Below, piece by piece: positions 24,301 through 39,300 of a stretch of 64,000 bases of DNA (its first letter is position 1; each line of letters starts with the position of its first letter). The DNA is from Trachythela sp. YZ-2020 (taxonomy: Eukaryota > Cnidaria > Anthozoa > Malacalcyonacea > Clavulariidae), in assembly GCA_016169945.1 (NCBI GenBank), contig JADLSH010000395.1:2458501-2522500 (forward strand). Reading direction: 5' to 3'. Both the position numbers and the translations under genes were made by a program. Below the pieces are notes generated by a model, which worked only from the letters and a program-made list of their open reading frames with translations, made no database searches and was not told where the DNA came from.

Positions 24301-27300
24301 TATATTAAATCATCTATGTCAAAAGCTACGCATAGTGAAATAAATAAAAAGTGCATGTTGCTTCCTAGCTTTAAGCTTATGTCTTCATTTATTTTGTCTG
24401 GGCCGATAAATTTTCAAAGCCAAAACATCACAACAAGATATTTATCAATGTGTTATAAGTTGAATGATTTGTTAAATATGGACACGGGCACTATTATTGC
24501 ACCTCTACTGCACCATGGATCAGCGCACTAATGATTGAAGATACTACTTTGGTAGTGCGCAAGTAAAGAGGATGATATCAAAGTCGGTAAACTTGGTATG
24601 ATTCAAAGTGAGAAAACCTCTATGGAATCAAGCAATATGGAAGAAATGGTTGCAGAGTTCACACATGAAGTGGATGGAATACGAAAGGTAGGTTTAATTA
24701 CATAAAATCCTGGAATGTACATTCAATCATTGACATGATCAACTGATACAAACAATGATTGCATAAATTCTAAAAATTTTTTCAATTTATTCAAAAGATA
24801 CCAATTTTGCAGTTAAAAACTGAATTACACTGGTTTACATGCATATGAGTAAAAATGTCTACAAACACTCCTTATTTACACGTTGTTAATTATGAAAGTT
24901 CTAGGTAAAAATGTAGCAAAACATTTATTATTTAAACTAGAGTTGTTAGGCCTTACATAATAACATAATAAAACTATTAGCAAACCTACTTGTCCTATGC
25001 TTTGTATTGAAAGACAATTTAGACATGATCAGAGAATACAGTTTTGGGGAACGGGGGCGAGAGAATGGAGTTGAATGGGATTTTTCACACACAAAAATTT
25101 CGCAAATGGTCTTTCAAATGGTCTTTCTGACAGCAGACAGTGCGTACCACCTGTGCGTACTCAGCATTGAGATCAGGAGGAGATCAGGAGGATTATACGA
25201 AGGCTCTACGTTGAACTCTCTCTCTCTCGTCTCAAAAATATTGCGCCATAATATATATAGTGCCATACCTCAAAAAAAAAACTCGAAAATAGTATAAAGG
25301 GACTAACTTGCACGCACTGGAATCGGATCTCTTTAATCGAGGATCTCTTTGTAAGGCGCTCGCGGCGCTTGCAGCTAGTCAGCATGCTTTCAGATCGCTC
25401 GATCCATTTAGATCGCGACGCAATCATGCTAGCATGCGACGCCACAGACGAGAATGAAGCAAACATGTAAAAACAACAACCTCCCAATAACCTCCCTCCT
25501 GTTGGTAAATACTTGTTAGATTGTGGACTTTGTGGTCGTCATGCATTGCTACCAATATAATATTGTAGGGGGCATGGAGTAACACGTGTCTGCAAGTGTA
25601 TTTGGTTCAGCATATTTGTCAAATCAATGATTGATGTTTGATTCGTTAGTACAAGTTTAGAAACAGAATATCTCACGTTACATCAATACAATGACGAGAA
25701 ACAGAAAGATAGGTAGAAGGCAGAATTAGATGGCATGCATGGGTATTTGGAAAATAACTTCAAATACCCTTGCCGTAACAATTTTTATCCCAAAAAATCA
25801 AATGTAAGATGCATTTTTGAAGGCAAATTTAAAGTTATAAATTTGGTTCGCATGATGCACAAAAACTATTAACGAGTCTTGGAAGCAGATATATATAGTA
25901 TCTTTAAAATATTCAAACAGTATAACGGCATAACTGGCGTTTTTCCAGCAAAACGACAACAATTAAGGCTTGGTAAATGGCAACGAAAATATGGAAATCA
26001 TCCGTTCAAGATACAATCATTGTGCGAGTGTTTCCATTAACTAAATGTTTGTGTGTGTGTCTCGAATCCATGGTCCTTCGACTTCGATTCTTTCTCCGCT
26101 CAATCATCCATTTTTTTCGTTGACTTAATAGTATCATATATATATATTTTAGGAAGAATGCGATAGTATATCAGATGAATTGGAATGGCTAAATGATTTG
26201 GATTCTAAATACACCGAGTTTGAAACACTTTACTCTCAGACAAAGCAAAGTCTTGACAATGCGATGATTAAGGGTGAACCAGGCACTACTCAGACTATTA
26301 TGGTCAACAAGAACACAATTCGTGAGATGGAAAAGACCAAAAATCTACGAGAAGTTGACATTGATCGTATTATAATCGAGAAAACCCACGAGGAACAAAG
26401 ACAGTCAAACACTACATTACGACGAACAGAAAATGACAAGGCAGAAAATACAAAGAAATCAGCAATAACCTATCGAATGAACGGAAGTGGGATAGAAACT
26501 GTGAAAGAAAATACATTGAGAGTGGGAAAACTTGATGTGGCAAAGATTGAACAAAGGAACAAAGAATTCCAAATATTAGAAAAAGAAAGTAGAATGAATA
26601 AAGAGAAAAAGGTAAAACAGTTGACACAGTTAACTTTTAAAAGAGTCCTAATAAAGTAATATTCCAATTATCTAACGCAAATGTTTTTTAGTTCCTATTA
26701 TCTGAGGGAAACGACATTAGTTGGCCTCGTACCAGCCCATTTTTAGGTAAAACGTTTGGCCAAGTAATGACAGGGGGACTAGAAGTAGCAAAATTCTCTA
26801 TTGAGCCATTGCACTCATAACGTCCCAATAAATCTGTTGATTATGATCCACTTTTAATAAGGCATGTGACTGTCGTCGTGAAATGTGCTGGTTATTCTTT
26901 TGGTCCATTTAATCCAATGAATACTTTTTCTGCATAGAATCTAACGACTCATGACGATATGAAAGGCAGCATGGTACAACACTCAAGAAGGAAAATGGAA
27001 GTGAGTGATGTGGAAGAAATTGTTTCAAAAGATATAGGACGAGATGTTAAACAAAAGGTAATTTTTGCTAAAAATACATAATAGGCAACATCTTAATTAG
27101 CAAGATGTTTTCATCAAATGATGTAACTACTAACTACCAGAAAAATATATCTTGAAACATCGACGTGTTCTCTACTTCTTTATACATTCTTTAACGAAAG
27201 CATCTTCCTGCTGGAAACTGCTTACACTGGAACTCCACAGTTAAAACACACAAACGCACAAAGTTACCTACAGTAAAGCTCAAAAATCATGAAAAACGTA

Positions 27301-30300
27301 TACTTCCAATTTTGGTTCCCATATGTATGTATAATGATTAATGGACATGAATATAATTAATAAACTCTCCATTAGTTCATCCAAAACTACCTACTTACAT
27401 AATGTATGCCAAGATCTTTATTTGTGTAAAGTTTCTACTCGCCCACTTGTTTTCATTCGGAGCTATTTAAATTGAATTTTAGGAAGAAATTGATAGTATG
27501 TCAGACGAATTAGAATGGATTGATTACCTGGACTCCAGGTACATGGGATTTGAAAAAGATCACCAACAGAAAAAGCAAAATCCAGACAACATGATGACTA
27601 TCGGCCCAGCAAACACCACCCAGACTATTAAAGTTAACAGGAACACAATTCGCGAGACTGAAAAGTTTAAAAATCTTCGAGTTGACATTGATCGTATTAT
27701 CATCGAGGAAACCCCTGAGAAACAAAGACAGTCAAAAACTACATTACGACAAACGGAAAAGGAGAAGGCAGAAAATACAAAGAAATCAGCAACAACCTAT
27801 CGAATGAACGGAAATGGGAGAGAAAGTGTGAAAGAAAATACATTGAGAGTGGGAAAACTTGATGTGGCAAAGATCGAACAAAGGAGCAAAGAATTCCAAA
27901 TATTAGAAAAAGAAAGTAGAATGTATGAAGAGAAAAAGGTAAACTTGCTCAAACATTTAACTTAATGGTCGCAACTGGGTCATTGCATTCTTGGCATTTC
28001 AATAAATCTGTTCCACAATGTAATACACTATTATTAAGGCATGCGTGATTGTTGCTCTGAAGTGTCCACTGGACATTCAATACATGTTTATTAGATCTGA
28101 TCGAGATCTTTTCTGAGTAGAATCAGCACCAACGTAACTCTTTTCATTTGAAAAAGACTTTATCTACGAACATGGGATTTTACTGCCGGCATGACCTGTG
28201 TGCTGGGATCATAGCCCACATGCGTCATGGAGTAAATTTAAACTTCATCTTAAAAACCGTCATTATCTATATTGAACGTACGTTTCGTGCACTTCATTCA
28301 TTGGACAAGTAAATATCTAAGGGAATTTTCCCTATTAGATTCATTTGAGAGGTGAATGTTTTCTCTATTGATGCAGCAACCAGTTTCTGTCCATTGGAAT
28401 ATATTTTTCGATTGGATGCTTTGGAAAAATTAATGTCCATAAGACATCCCATTCTGCCCATTTCGTTCATTCTTAATAGATTAAAAGTCAAGAAAATTTT
28501 TTTATTGAGAACTTATTTGTCAATTATGCTGTAGGAGCAGACAGTGACAAAATTCACAGAGACAAAAGAAGAAGTCAGAACTACAACGAATGATCTAAAA
28601 CGGAATAGGTTTTCTAGATATGATGAAGTGGGTCATATCGTGATAAACAACGTAGCTACAGAACAAGAAAAAGAGGTCTACCCAATATACAACGGAACTC
28701 CAACAACTAATGACGAGATAGAAGGCCGCATTGTACCACTCTCAACAGGGAAATTGAAAGTGAGTGATGTGGGAGAAATTGTTTCAAAAGATATAGTACA
28801 GGATATTAAACAGAAGGTATTTTGTGCACAATCTTAATAAGCAAGATATTTCCATCAAAGAAGGTAACTACTTGAAAAATATAGCGCGAAACATCGAAGT
28901 TTTCTATATATTTCTCAGGTAGTTACATTCTTCAACGAAACCAACTTGCTGCTGGACACAGCCAACAGATAAGATGCGCACAATCAACATGAGTATAATT
29001 AATCAACTGTCTATCATTTCTTCCCAAAAATACTTACCTGTATATGTTGACATCTTTCTGTGTGTAAAGTTTCTACTTGTCGGCTTATCAAGATCGTTAG
29101 ACGATCTCTCACTATCTTAACAGTTGACTGCTACTTATTCATTGAAATTAACCTATTTACTTGAATTTTTAGGAAGAAGTGGACTCCAGGTACATCGTGT
29201 CTGAAACACGTCACCTACAGAAAAAGCAAAGTCCTAACAACATCACGACTGTTGATCAACCAAACACCTCCCAGACTATTATGGTCAATAGGAACTCAAT
29301 TCGCGAAACGGAAAAGACCAAAAATCTACGAGAAATTGACATTGATCGGATCATAATCGAGGATACTCCCGAGGAAAAAAGACATTCAAAAACTACATTA
29401 CGACAAACGGAGAACGACAAGGCAGAAAATACAAATAAATCAGCAACAACCTATCGAATGAACGGAAATGGGAGAGAAAGTGTGAAAGCAAGTACATTGA
29501 GAGTGGGAAAACTTGATGTGGCAAAGATCGAACAAAGGAGCAAAGAACTCCAAATAATGGAAGAAGAAAGAAGAATGTATAAAGGGAAAAAGGTAAAGTA
29601 TAGTTTTCATAAAGTTTTCAAAAGTCCAATTGACATTTACTTCGTCGATTTGGTTAGTCACAAAAAGAAGCTTCCAATGAATTGGTTGTCACAATCCCGG
29701 TCAAATAGATAACGGTTGGAAGAGGTCAATATTTTATTCGAAAGTTGTCGCCTACAACGTAACGATGCAATTTGAAAACAATTATATTTATAGATAGGGT
29801 GTAATATAAAATACGATTCTAGTAATTCACGAGCTTGGTTGAAGATTCAACTACTGTACCTTAGAAATGTTGGCTACTAACGTCCAGACGAAGGGCGTCG
29901 AAACATACTTCAACCAAGTTCGTGAATGTTGTTCATCGCTATCTACACTGGAACCCAACACTTACCTGAGTTGAGTGAAACTCAAATGTAAGATATCTAG
30001 GACATTCCTTGTCTCCGTTAACAGTAATCCATTTAACATATAAATGTCCATCGTGCTAAAAATGTTCTTTGGTCCATCGGATCCATTGGACAAGTATATA
30101 TATATATCCGTTGGCCATGTCTTTCCTTTTTCACGTGATCAATCGAATGATGTTCGATATATTTTCTTCGTTGGATCAATTGCAGAAGCTATTAAGCACA
30201 CCGTTTGGCCATTGTATTCTCTGAAGAAAGATTAGAGAATTACATATATGCGTATCAAACTGAAAAATCTTGATTTGTAGGAGAAGACTGTGAAGAAAAT

Positions 30301-33300
30301 ATATGAAGTTAGAACTAAACCAGAAACGATGAAACTGGATAAATATTCCAACGATCTGGACGTTGGTCAGTTCCTGGTAGAGAAAATGGATACAGGACTT
30401 GAAGATGAAGTCTCCTCAATATATAACGAGAGAGAGGACTCTGGAAATGAGATAGGTTCGAAGGTACCTCTCTTCAGGCATAATGACGGAGATGTAGAAA
30501 TCAAGGTTAAGATAATGAATAATGAGTTGACTGATGCTGAATCAAAAGTATTGGAAGAGAGATATTTCATTCCAATTGAACGAGCAGAAAGTTGCAGGAA
30601 GGTACGTAAATTAAGTAACAGTTTAAAAAACAATTTGGACGAGAGTCGGGAGTCCCTATTATATCTTGTTTCCCAGGCACTGTTCGTTGGAAATATTCCT
30701 ATTTCCTTTTTCCTTCTTCCTATTTTCAGCCGTTTTTTTAAATTGTCATTAACGCTCTAGTGCAATATAGTGCCTCCAATATAGTGCCTCCAATATAGTG
30801 CCTCCAATATAGTGCAATATATTTCTCGCCCTCGCTTCGCCTGCCCGCACTAAACGCCTGCTACGCAGGCTATATAGTGACCAGCTTCTCTGGCCTTTCA
30901 TGATCTCAATAGCCCAATTAAGTAACCCTTGACATCCTTTATAAAAATACCAAAACGTTTATAAGAATATAATATATCAGTTACGCATTTATGAGTCAAA
31001 CAAATTATAATACATATAATACATAAAGGATATATAAAATAAATTATGAAATTCTGTATGGCCATTGTTGGATTTCCGCATTTCTTGTCTAGGAACCTCT
31101 TGCAGAAATAAGTCAGTTTTGATCGACATAAACACTTAGTCTATTTGCTTTCCTTTGTAGGGAAAAATTTTCGTCAACTCTCCTGGTGGTGTTGATCCAC
31201 ATTATCGAGATAAACAGCCGCCTAACGAAATTGAGGTAGACGAAAACATCGCTCTACAAAGGAAACAAAACTTCAATAAAGTATTTCTGAAAAAAGGTAA
31301 AACTGTTAGCAAAACCTTTCTTGAAGAGAAAGAGTTTCCCAAACAGAGTTGGAGACCACTCGATGTTGGAGAAATTTCCATTCAAGAGAAAACCAAGGCG
31401 ATCGAAGACGAAAGAGCAGAAAGTCCACGAAAGGCATGTTTCAGAGTGTATATAGTGAAAAATAGGCGTTGAAAACAGTTTTTAACTAGTACAACTCCAC
31501 AGCTTCTAAACATAACTTCATTTCCAAAATTAGGCGTTATACAGTATAATTATACCCACCGTAAAACAGGTAAATTTTTGCCTACATTTTCAGTTTAATG
31601 TTCGTAACAGGCATCGTTTTTATGGTAAATATTATTATACATTCAAACGTTTCTTAGGCCGGTTTAAACGTCGAATTTTTCATGCGCTCAGTCTGCTAAT
31701 GTTTGTTGAGCTTAAACACAGATATTAGTTAATTTACACTAAATTGGGCAAATGAAAAGTTCGACGTTTGCCAATGGATCTTGGTAAGCATTCCCCGGCC
31801 TAACGATTATGTCATTTCTGTCGAATAATGTCGATATTGAACGCTGACCATGTCAGCTTGGACGTTGTAACGCAATACTCCCAGCGCGTCCTTAGAAACC
31901 CCCCGCAAACTTGACAAAAAGTTAAGCAATTGTCCCGCAGTAGTTTTGAAGTTTCGAATGAGAGTTTCTCTACTCTGAATGTATAATAATACAATTATTG
32001 GATTCGGAGTGATATCAAGAATGATCCATAAGTCGGTTTATGTTACCCGCTTCAGCATTCGGATAACATTAACCTCGGTCTGGACAATTCCTGATATCAT
32101 GCTTACCCTCATGAACATCTAACAACAGTTAAGTATATTCTAAATTGAGAGAGCTTTAAATGGATTCAGCACAGATTTTGAGACGACTTCTCTTTTCCAA
32201 TTTTTTTTTCAAATCCTAAAACATGAGCAAAATTTTATCAAGGCAGTTCCGGCACTTGTTCGAGATTTTACTCTGTTAATCTACCGCATTTTCTACCACC
32301 AGATTAATGTACAATTGAAAGGTTTCAAGCATCATCATGTGATTAAAATAAAGAAGAATGAGCCAATAGAGGTTTTGCACCATCACGTCACTAAATGTTA
32401 AGATATTTAACGTGCAACCAATAAAGCTATTCATAACAAATTTCAAGTCGAGTTTTGGTTTGAGAATTATTTTTGCTGACGTCGGCATTATTTTCAAAAG
32501 CGGTTAAAAGCTACGTTTTTTCCAAACCTAACACAAAAAACGTTGGTTAGCTTTTAAAAGCAATATATAGTATCATAGTAAACAGAATATAGACATGTGT
32601 AATAAAACACGTCTTTCCTTGAGCATTTGTTTTTTGGCGGCCATGTGTAATGGCATTCATCTGCCATGCAACATGGCGGCCAAAAAACAAATGCTCAAGG
32701 AAAGATGTGTTTTAATACACATGTTCATATTCTGTTTACTATGATACTATATATTGCCTTTAAAAGCTAAATTGAGCTATTAGCGTTAGGTTTGGAAAAA
32801 ACGTAGCTTTTAACCGCATTTGAAAATAATGCTGATGCGGTCAGCAATAAGAATGACATATAAAACATGTTAAACAGCCAGCTTTATAGGTTGCACGTTA
32901 AAGATTTTAGAATTTAGTCACGCGATGGTGCAAAACCTCTATAACAGGTCTTTGCATACAAATTGCCAATTAAAAATATGAAAAAGCGCATTGTTTACCA
33001 GTATATCGAATAAAATGCTGGTTTCGACTTTTATTCAGCTGCATATCTGAATTATTTCAATGCTCAAGTGATTATTGTCATTCTGTTTCCTGACCTGTCA
33101 CACTCGTCAGAATTAGTTTGGCATGGTCTTAGCTCAGGCAGTGTCAAATTAATGCTGACACTTTCAAAAACGACCTGAGCCAGTAAAAATTGAGCATTGA
33201 CAATAATGTCACAAACACTCTCTCCTATTTTTAGTTAATAGGCTTTGCGGAGGAGAGAGTCTCAGCTAGAAAAATTTATTCCATGCACATTCATTCAGGT

Positions 33301-36300
33301 TTTCTATATTTTCTTTGTTATTGTGATGTTAGCTATTAAAAAGCTTGCAGATATACACAATACACCAATGTTAATGCATATCATTAACCGCAGAAATTTC
33401 ATGTCAGAAGTCAGCTATGTTTTTCTCCTCCTTATGAAACGAAATCCGTATCCAATTTGGTCGTAATTCATTTCATGTTACTTATATATTTTTATACTTA
33501 GCCAATAATCAAGTCCAACATTTCAAGTTCATATTATATCATGTATAAAAAAATATGTTGTCTAATTTTCATTGTAACTGTAAATATTTTTTATCTTTTA
33601 GATAAAAAGGCATGAAACCACTAGGCAACAAAAGATTGATCGCATCCAATTTAAAGACTTGAGTCAAGAAGAAACTGAGAAACCAAGATATACGAAGGAT
33701 CTAGACATTGGACGTATTGTGATTGAAGAATTTCCTGAAGAAAAACAAGAAATTCCAAGACGTGAAGTGTTAAGAACAGAACAAGTCAGACCAAGGAGTA
33801 CTGAAATGACAGTCACACAACATGAAATTGAAGAACTTCCACAGAAACCAAAGTATCCCAAAGATCTGGATATTGGACGTATTGTGATTGAAGAAATTCC
33901 TGAAGAAAAACAAGAAATTCCAAAGCGTGAAGCGTTAAGAAAAAGACAAGTTAGACCAAAGATTACGGAAGTTACAGTCACACAACATGAAGTTGAAGAA
34001 CTTCCACAGAAATCAAAGTCTCCCACGGATCTTGACGTTGGACGTACTGCGATTGACGAAATCCCCGAGGAAAAGAAAGCGATACCAAAAGTTTACAGCA
34101 AGGAAAAGATACCAAAGAGTATCGAAGTCATATTAACAGGGCGTGAAGATGAAGAGATTTCGCGTGAATCTATTAAAGACGACATCGTCAAAGTTGGTAA
34201 ACTCGATGTGACTTATCTCGAAAAACGCGTCTTACAGTCGACAAAGGTGGAAGAAAGGACTAAGACCTATAAAGATGGCACACAAAAGGTAATCATTATA
34301 TAATTTTGATATTGGCTTTCAATAGCTGTCAATGGTGACATTCAACCTTCTTCAAATTCTTGGTTCCATTTTCATGTCGACTTTTCTCAAAGGTTAAAGT
34401 TAAACTTCTGTTGTATTAAATCATTTAAACATCACTATCTAACATTTAAATTAACAAAAGTCAATGACAACCTTAACAACTGCTGAATAAGACGTTTGAT
34501 AGCTAGTTAAAGAATATCTCTCAAAAATGCCCTTTCAACAGGTAGGGAATACGGAAGAAAATTTTGTGCCACAGTACCATAGGTTTCCAATCACCATTGT
34601 TTTTGAGAAAGCGCACTTCCAAAATACTTCATAATTTTTCCTTTCAGAAGACTGTAGTACAGCCCGAGAGAGAAACCATTGATCGATATTTTATTCAAGA
34701 AGCAACAGCAATTGACGACAGCACACAAATCCCCCGCAAACACATGATCACAGAGAAATTGGCAGTTGATAAAGCAGACATTGGAATTCAAGAGGAACCA
34801 AAAAAACCGAGATATCCTAAGAACATGCAGATTGGACGTATTGTCATTGACGATATTCCTGAGGAAAAAGAACAGATTCCAAAAGGTAATGTTCCAAAAC
34901 GAGCAGAACGAATCAGACCAAAGAGTACTGAGGTAACAGTAACAAAACTGGATACGAAAGAAGATATAGAGGAAACAAAATACACCAAAGATCTTGATAT
35001 TGGACGTATTATGATTGAAGAAATTCAAGAAGAAAAGAAAGAGATACCAAGCGTTCCCAAAAAAGAAAAAGTTAGACCAAAAAGTTTCGAGGTCACCTTA
35101 ACAGGTCAAGACCAGGTGGCAGAATATGTCTTCAAAGTGGGAAAACTTGATGTAACTGATTTTGAAAAACACACTGTGGAATCTAGAACCGTTGAAGAAA
35201 GAATTGGGATTGATAAAGGCAGGTCATACAAACAGCAGACCATAGAGAAAGTAGCAGTTACTACTGATAGCGTAACGCAAACAGAAGAACAAGAAAAACT
35301 ACGATATCGCAAAGGTCATGATATTGAACGTATTGTGATTGAAGAAATTCCGGAAGAAAAAGGGGAGATTCGAAAACGTGAAGTTTCAAGAAAAGAACAA
35401 ATCAGACCAAAAAGTACGGAAGTGACAGTCACACAACATGAAGTTGACGAAAAAGGAGAAAAGACGCCGAGATATGTTAAAGATCTTGATGTTGGACGTA
35501 TTGTGATTGAAGAAATTCCTGAAGAAAAGGAGGAGAGACCAAGAGCTCCAAAGAAAGAAAAAGTCAGACCGAAAAGTATCGAGGTCACTTTGACAGGTCA
35601 AGAGTTTGAAGAGATTCCAAGTGAACATATAAAGGATGTTATCAAAGTAGGAAAACTTGATGTAACTGATTTTGAAAAACAATCCGTGGAATCTATAACT
35701 GTGAAAGAACGAATTAGGAGTTATAAAGACAGGACGCACAAACTTGACACTGTGGAGAAAGTAGCAATTGATGTTTATGATATAACAGAACGAAAAGAAC
35801 CAGAAAAAGCAAGATATTCCAAAGATCTTGACATTGGCCGTATTGTAATTGAAGAAACTCCCGAAGAAAAACAAAAAATTCTAAAACGTGAAGTTTCAAG
35901 AAAAGAGCAAATCAGACCAAAGAGTACGGAAGTGACAGTCACACAACATGAAGTTGACGAAAAAGGAGAAAAGACGCCGAGATATGTTAAAGATCTTGAT
36001 GTTGGACGTATTGTGATTGAAGAAATTCCTGAAGAAAAGGAGGAGAGACCAAGAGCTCCAAAGAAAGAAAAAGTCAGACCGAAAAGTATCGAGGTCACTT
36101 TGACAGGTCAAGAGTTTGAAGAGATTCCAAGTGAACATATAAAGGATGTTATCAAAGTAGGAAAACTTGATGTAACTGATTTTGAAAAACAATCCGTGGA
36201 ATCTATAACTGTGAAAGAACGAATTAGGAGTTATAAAGACAGGACGCACAAACTTGACACTGTGGAGAAAGTAGCAATTGATGTTTATGATATAACAGAA

Positions 36301-39300
36301 CGAAAAGAACCAGAAAAAGCAAGATATTCCAAAGATCTTGACATTGGCCGTATTGTAATTGAAGAAACTCCCGAAGAAAAACAAGAAATTCTAAAACGTG
36401 AAGTTTCAAGAAAAGAACAAATCAGATCAAAGACTACGGAAGTGACAGTCACACAACATGAAGTTGACGAAAAAGGAGAAAAGACGCCGAGATATGTTAA
36501 AGATCTTGATGTTGGACGTATTGTGATTGAAGAAATTCCTGAAGAAAAGGAGGAGAGACCAAGAGCTCCAAAGAAAGAAAAAGTCAGACCGAAAAGTATC
36601 GAGGTCACTTTGACAGGTCAAGAGTTTGAAGAGATTCCAAGTGAACATATAAAGGATGTTGTCAAAGTGGGAAAACTTGATGTAACTGATTTTGAAAAAC
36701 AATTCGTGGAATCTAGAACTGTCCCAGAACGAATTAGGAGTTATAGAGACATGACATACAGACATGAGATTACGGAGAAAGTAGCAATTGATGTTTATGA
36801 TATAACAGAACGAAAAGAACCAGAAAAAGCAAGATATTCCAAAGATCTTGACATTGGCCGTATTGTAGTTGCAGAAACTCCCGAAGAAAAACAAGAAATT
36901 CTAAAACGTGAAGTTTCAAGAAAAGAACAAATCAGACCAAAGAGTACGGAAGTGACAGTCACACAACATGAAGTTGACGAAGAAGGAGAAAAGACGCCGA
37001 GATATGTTAAAGATCTTGATGTTGGACGTATTGTGATTGAAGAAATTCCTGAAGAAAAGGAGAGACCAAGAGCTCCAAAGAAAGAAAAAGTCAGACCGAA
37101 AAGTATCGAGGTCACTTTGACAGGTCAAGAGTTTGAAGAGATTCCAAGTGAACATATAAAGGATGTTATCAAAGTAGGAAAACTTGATGTAACTGATTTT
37201 GAAAAACAATCCGTGGAATCTATAACTGTGAAAGAACGAATTAGGAGTTATAAAGACAGGACGCACAAACTTGACACTGTGGAGAAAGTAGCAATTGATG
37301 TTTATGATATAACAGAACGAAAAGAATCAGAAAAAGCAAGATATTCCAAAGATCTCGACATTGGCCGTATTGTAATTGAAGAAACTCCCGAAGAAAAACA
37401 AGAAATTCTAAAACGTGAAGTTTCAAGAAAAGAACAAATCAGACCAAACACTACGGAAGTGACAGTCACACAACATGAAGTTGACGAAAAAGGAGAAAAG
37501 ACGCCGAGATATGTTAAAGATCTTGATGTTGGACGTATTGTGATTGAAGAAATTCCTGAAGAAAAGGAGGAGAGACCAAGAGCTCCAAAGAAAGAAAAAG
37601 TCAGACCGAAAAGTATCGAGGTCACTTTGACAGGTCAAGAGTTTGAAGAGATTCCAAGTGAACATATAAAGGATGTTGTCAAAGTGGGAAAACTTGATGT
37701 AACTGATTTTGAAAAACAATTCGTGGAATCTAGAACTGCCCCAGAACGAATTAGGAGTTATAGAGACATGACATACAGACATGAGATTACGGAGAAAGTA
37801 GCAATTGATGTTTATGATATAACAGAACGAAAAGAACCAGAAAAAGCAAGATATTCCAAAGATCTTGACATTGGCCGTATTGTAGTTGCAGAAACTCCCG
37901 AAGAAAAACAAGAAATTCTAAAACGTGAAGTTTCAAGAAAAGAACAAATCAGACCAAAGAGTACGGAAGTGACAGTCACACAACATGAAGTTGACGAAAA
38001 AGGAGAAAAGACGCCGAGATATGTTAAAGATCTTGATGTTGGACGTATTGTGATTGAAGAAATTCCTGAAGAAAAGGAGGAGAGACCAAGAGCTCCACAG
38101 AAAAAAAAAGTCAGACCGAAAAGTATCGAGGTCACTTTGACAGGTCAAGAGTTTGAAGAGATTCCAAGTGAACATATAAAGGATGTTATCAAAGTAGGAA
38201 AACTTGATGTAACTGATTTTGAAAAACAATCCGTGGAATCTATAACTGTGAAAGAACGAATTAGGAGTTATAAAGACAGGACGCACAAACTTGACACTGC
38301 GGAGAAAGTAGCAATTGATGTTTATGATATAACAGAACGAAAAGAACCAGAAAAAGCAAGATATTCCAAAGATCTTGACATTGGCCGTATTGTAATTGAA
38401 GAAACTCCCGAAGAAAAACAAGAAATTCTAAAACGTGAAGTTTCAAGAAAAGAACAAATCAGACCAAAGACTACGGAAGTGACAGTCACACAACATGAAG
38501 TTGACGAAAAAGGAGAAAAGACGCCGAGATATGTTAAGGATCTTGATGTTGGACGTATTGTGATTGAAGAAATTCCTGAAGAAAAGGAAGAGAGACCAAG
38601 AGCTCCAAAGAAAGAAAAAGTCAGACCGAAAAGTATCGAGATCACTTTGACAGGTCAAGAGTTTGAAGAGATTCCAAGTGGACAAGTGAAAGAAGGTGTG
38701 ATCAAAGTTGGTAAACTTGATGTTTGCGATCTAAAAAGGGAATTTGTCGACTCAAAAACTGTTAAAGAAAGAATGAGTTACGTAGACAGGAAATCCGTCG
38801 ATGCAACCCCAGAGAAAGCAATGGTAACAGGTGAAATTAAAAGGGTAGAAGAACCAGAAAAAACAAAATGTTCAAACGATTTTGATATTGGACGTATTGT
38901 GATTGACGAAATTCCTGAAGAAAAGGAAGAAGTGACAAAATATGAAGTTTTAAGAAAAGAACGCGCTAGACCAAAAGGTACTGAGGTGACAGTCATACGA
39001 CATGAAGTTGAAGAGCAAAGCAAAGCGAGTACGAGATATCTTAAAGATCTAGACGTTGGACGTATTGTAATTGAAGAAATGCCTGAAGAAAGGAAAGAGA
39101 TACCAAGATTTGCAAAGAAAGAGATTTCCAAAGTCAGACTGAAAAGTATTGAGGTCGCTTTAACTGGAAAAGAGTTTGAAGAGATTCCAAGAGAACAGAT
39201 CAAAGAAGATGTTCTCAAAGTGGGAAAAATGGACGTAACTGATTTTGAAAAACCATCCGTGGAATCTAGAACCGCTGAAAAAAGAATGAGTTTTAAAGAC

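Larger units (their letters stand above)
31434..33601. other. Intron 14, longest intron (2.2 kb), GC-AG, filled with inverted repeats
   Basis: Contains the MITE-like element 31654-31803 and the 577-bp palindrome 32366-32942. No exon-like frame was found inside. Confidence 0.6.

Noticed and set aside
24295..25487. Open frames in introns 6 and 7
   Set aside because: No module motifs; they run through low-complexity CTCTCT and poly-A tracts and lack consistent splice borders.
34543..34586. Possible extra exon after TTTCAACAG between exons 15 and 16
   Set aside because: Good acceptor, but the only donor nearby (CATAG|GTTTCC) is weak and would break the phase-0 pattern.
35386..38685. Recurrent antisense open frames of up to 162 codons opposite exon 16
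   Set aside because: They repeat at the 510-bp period of the sense repeats and exist only because the same stop-free sequence is duplicated; no splice signals or recognisable protein.
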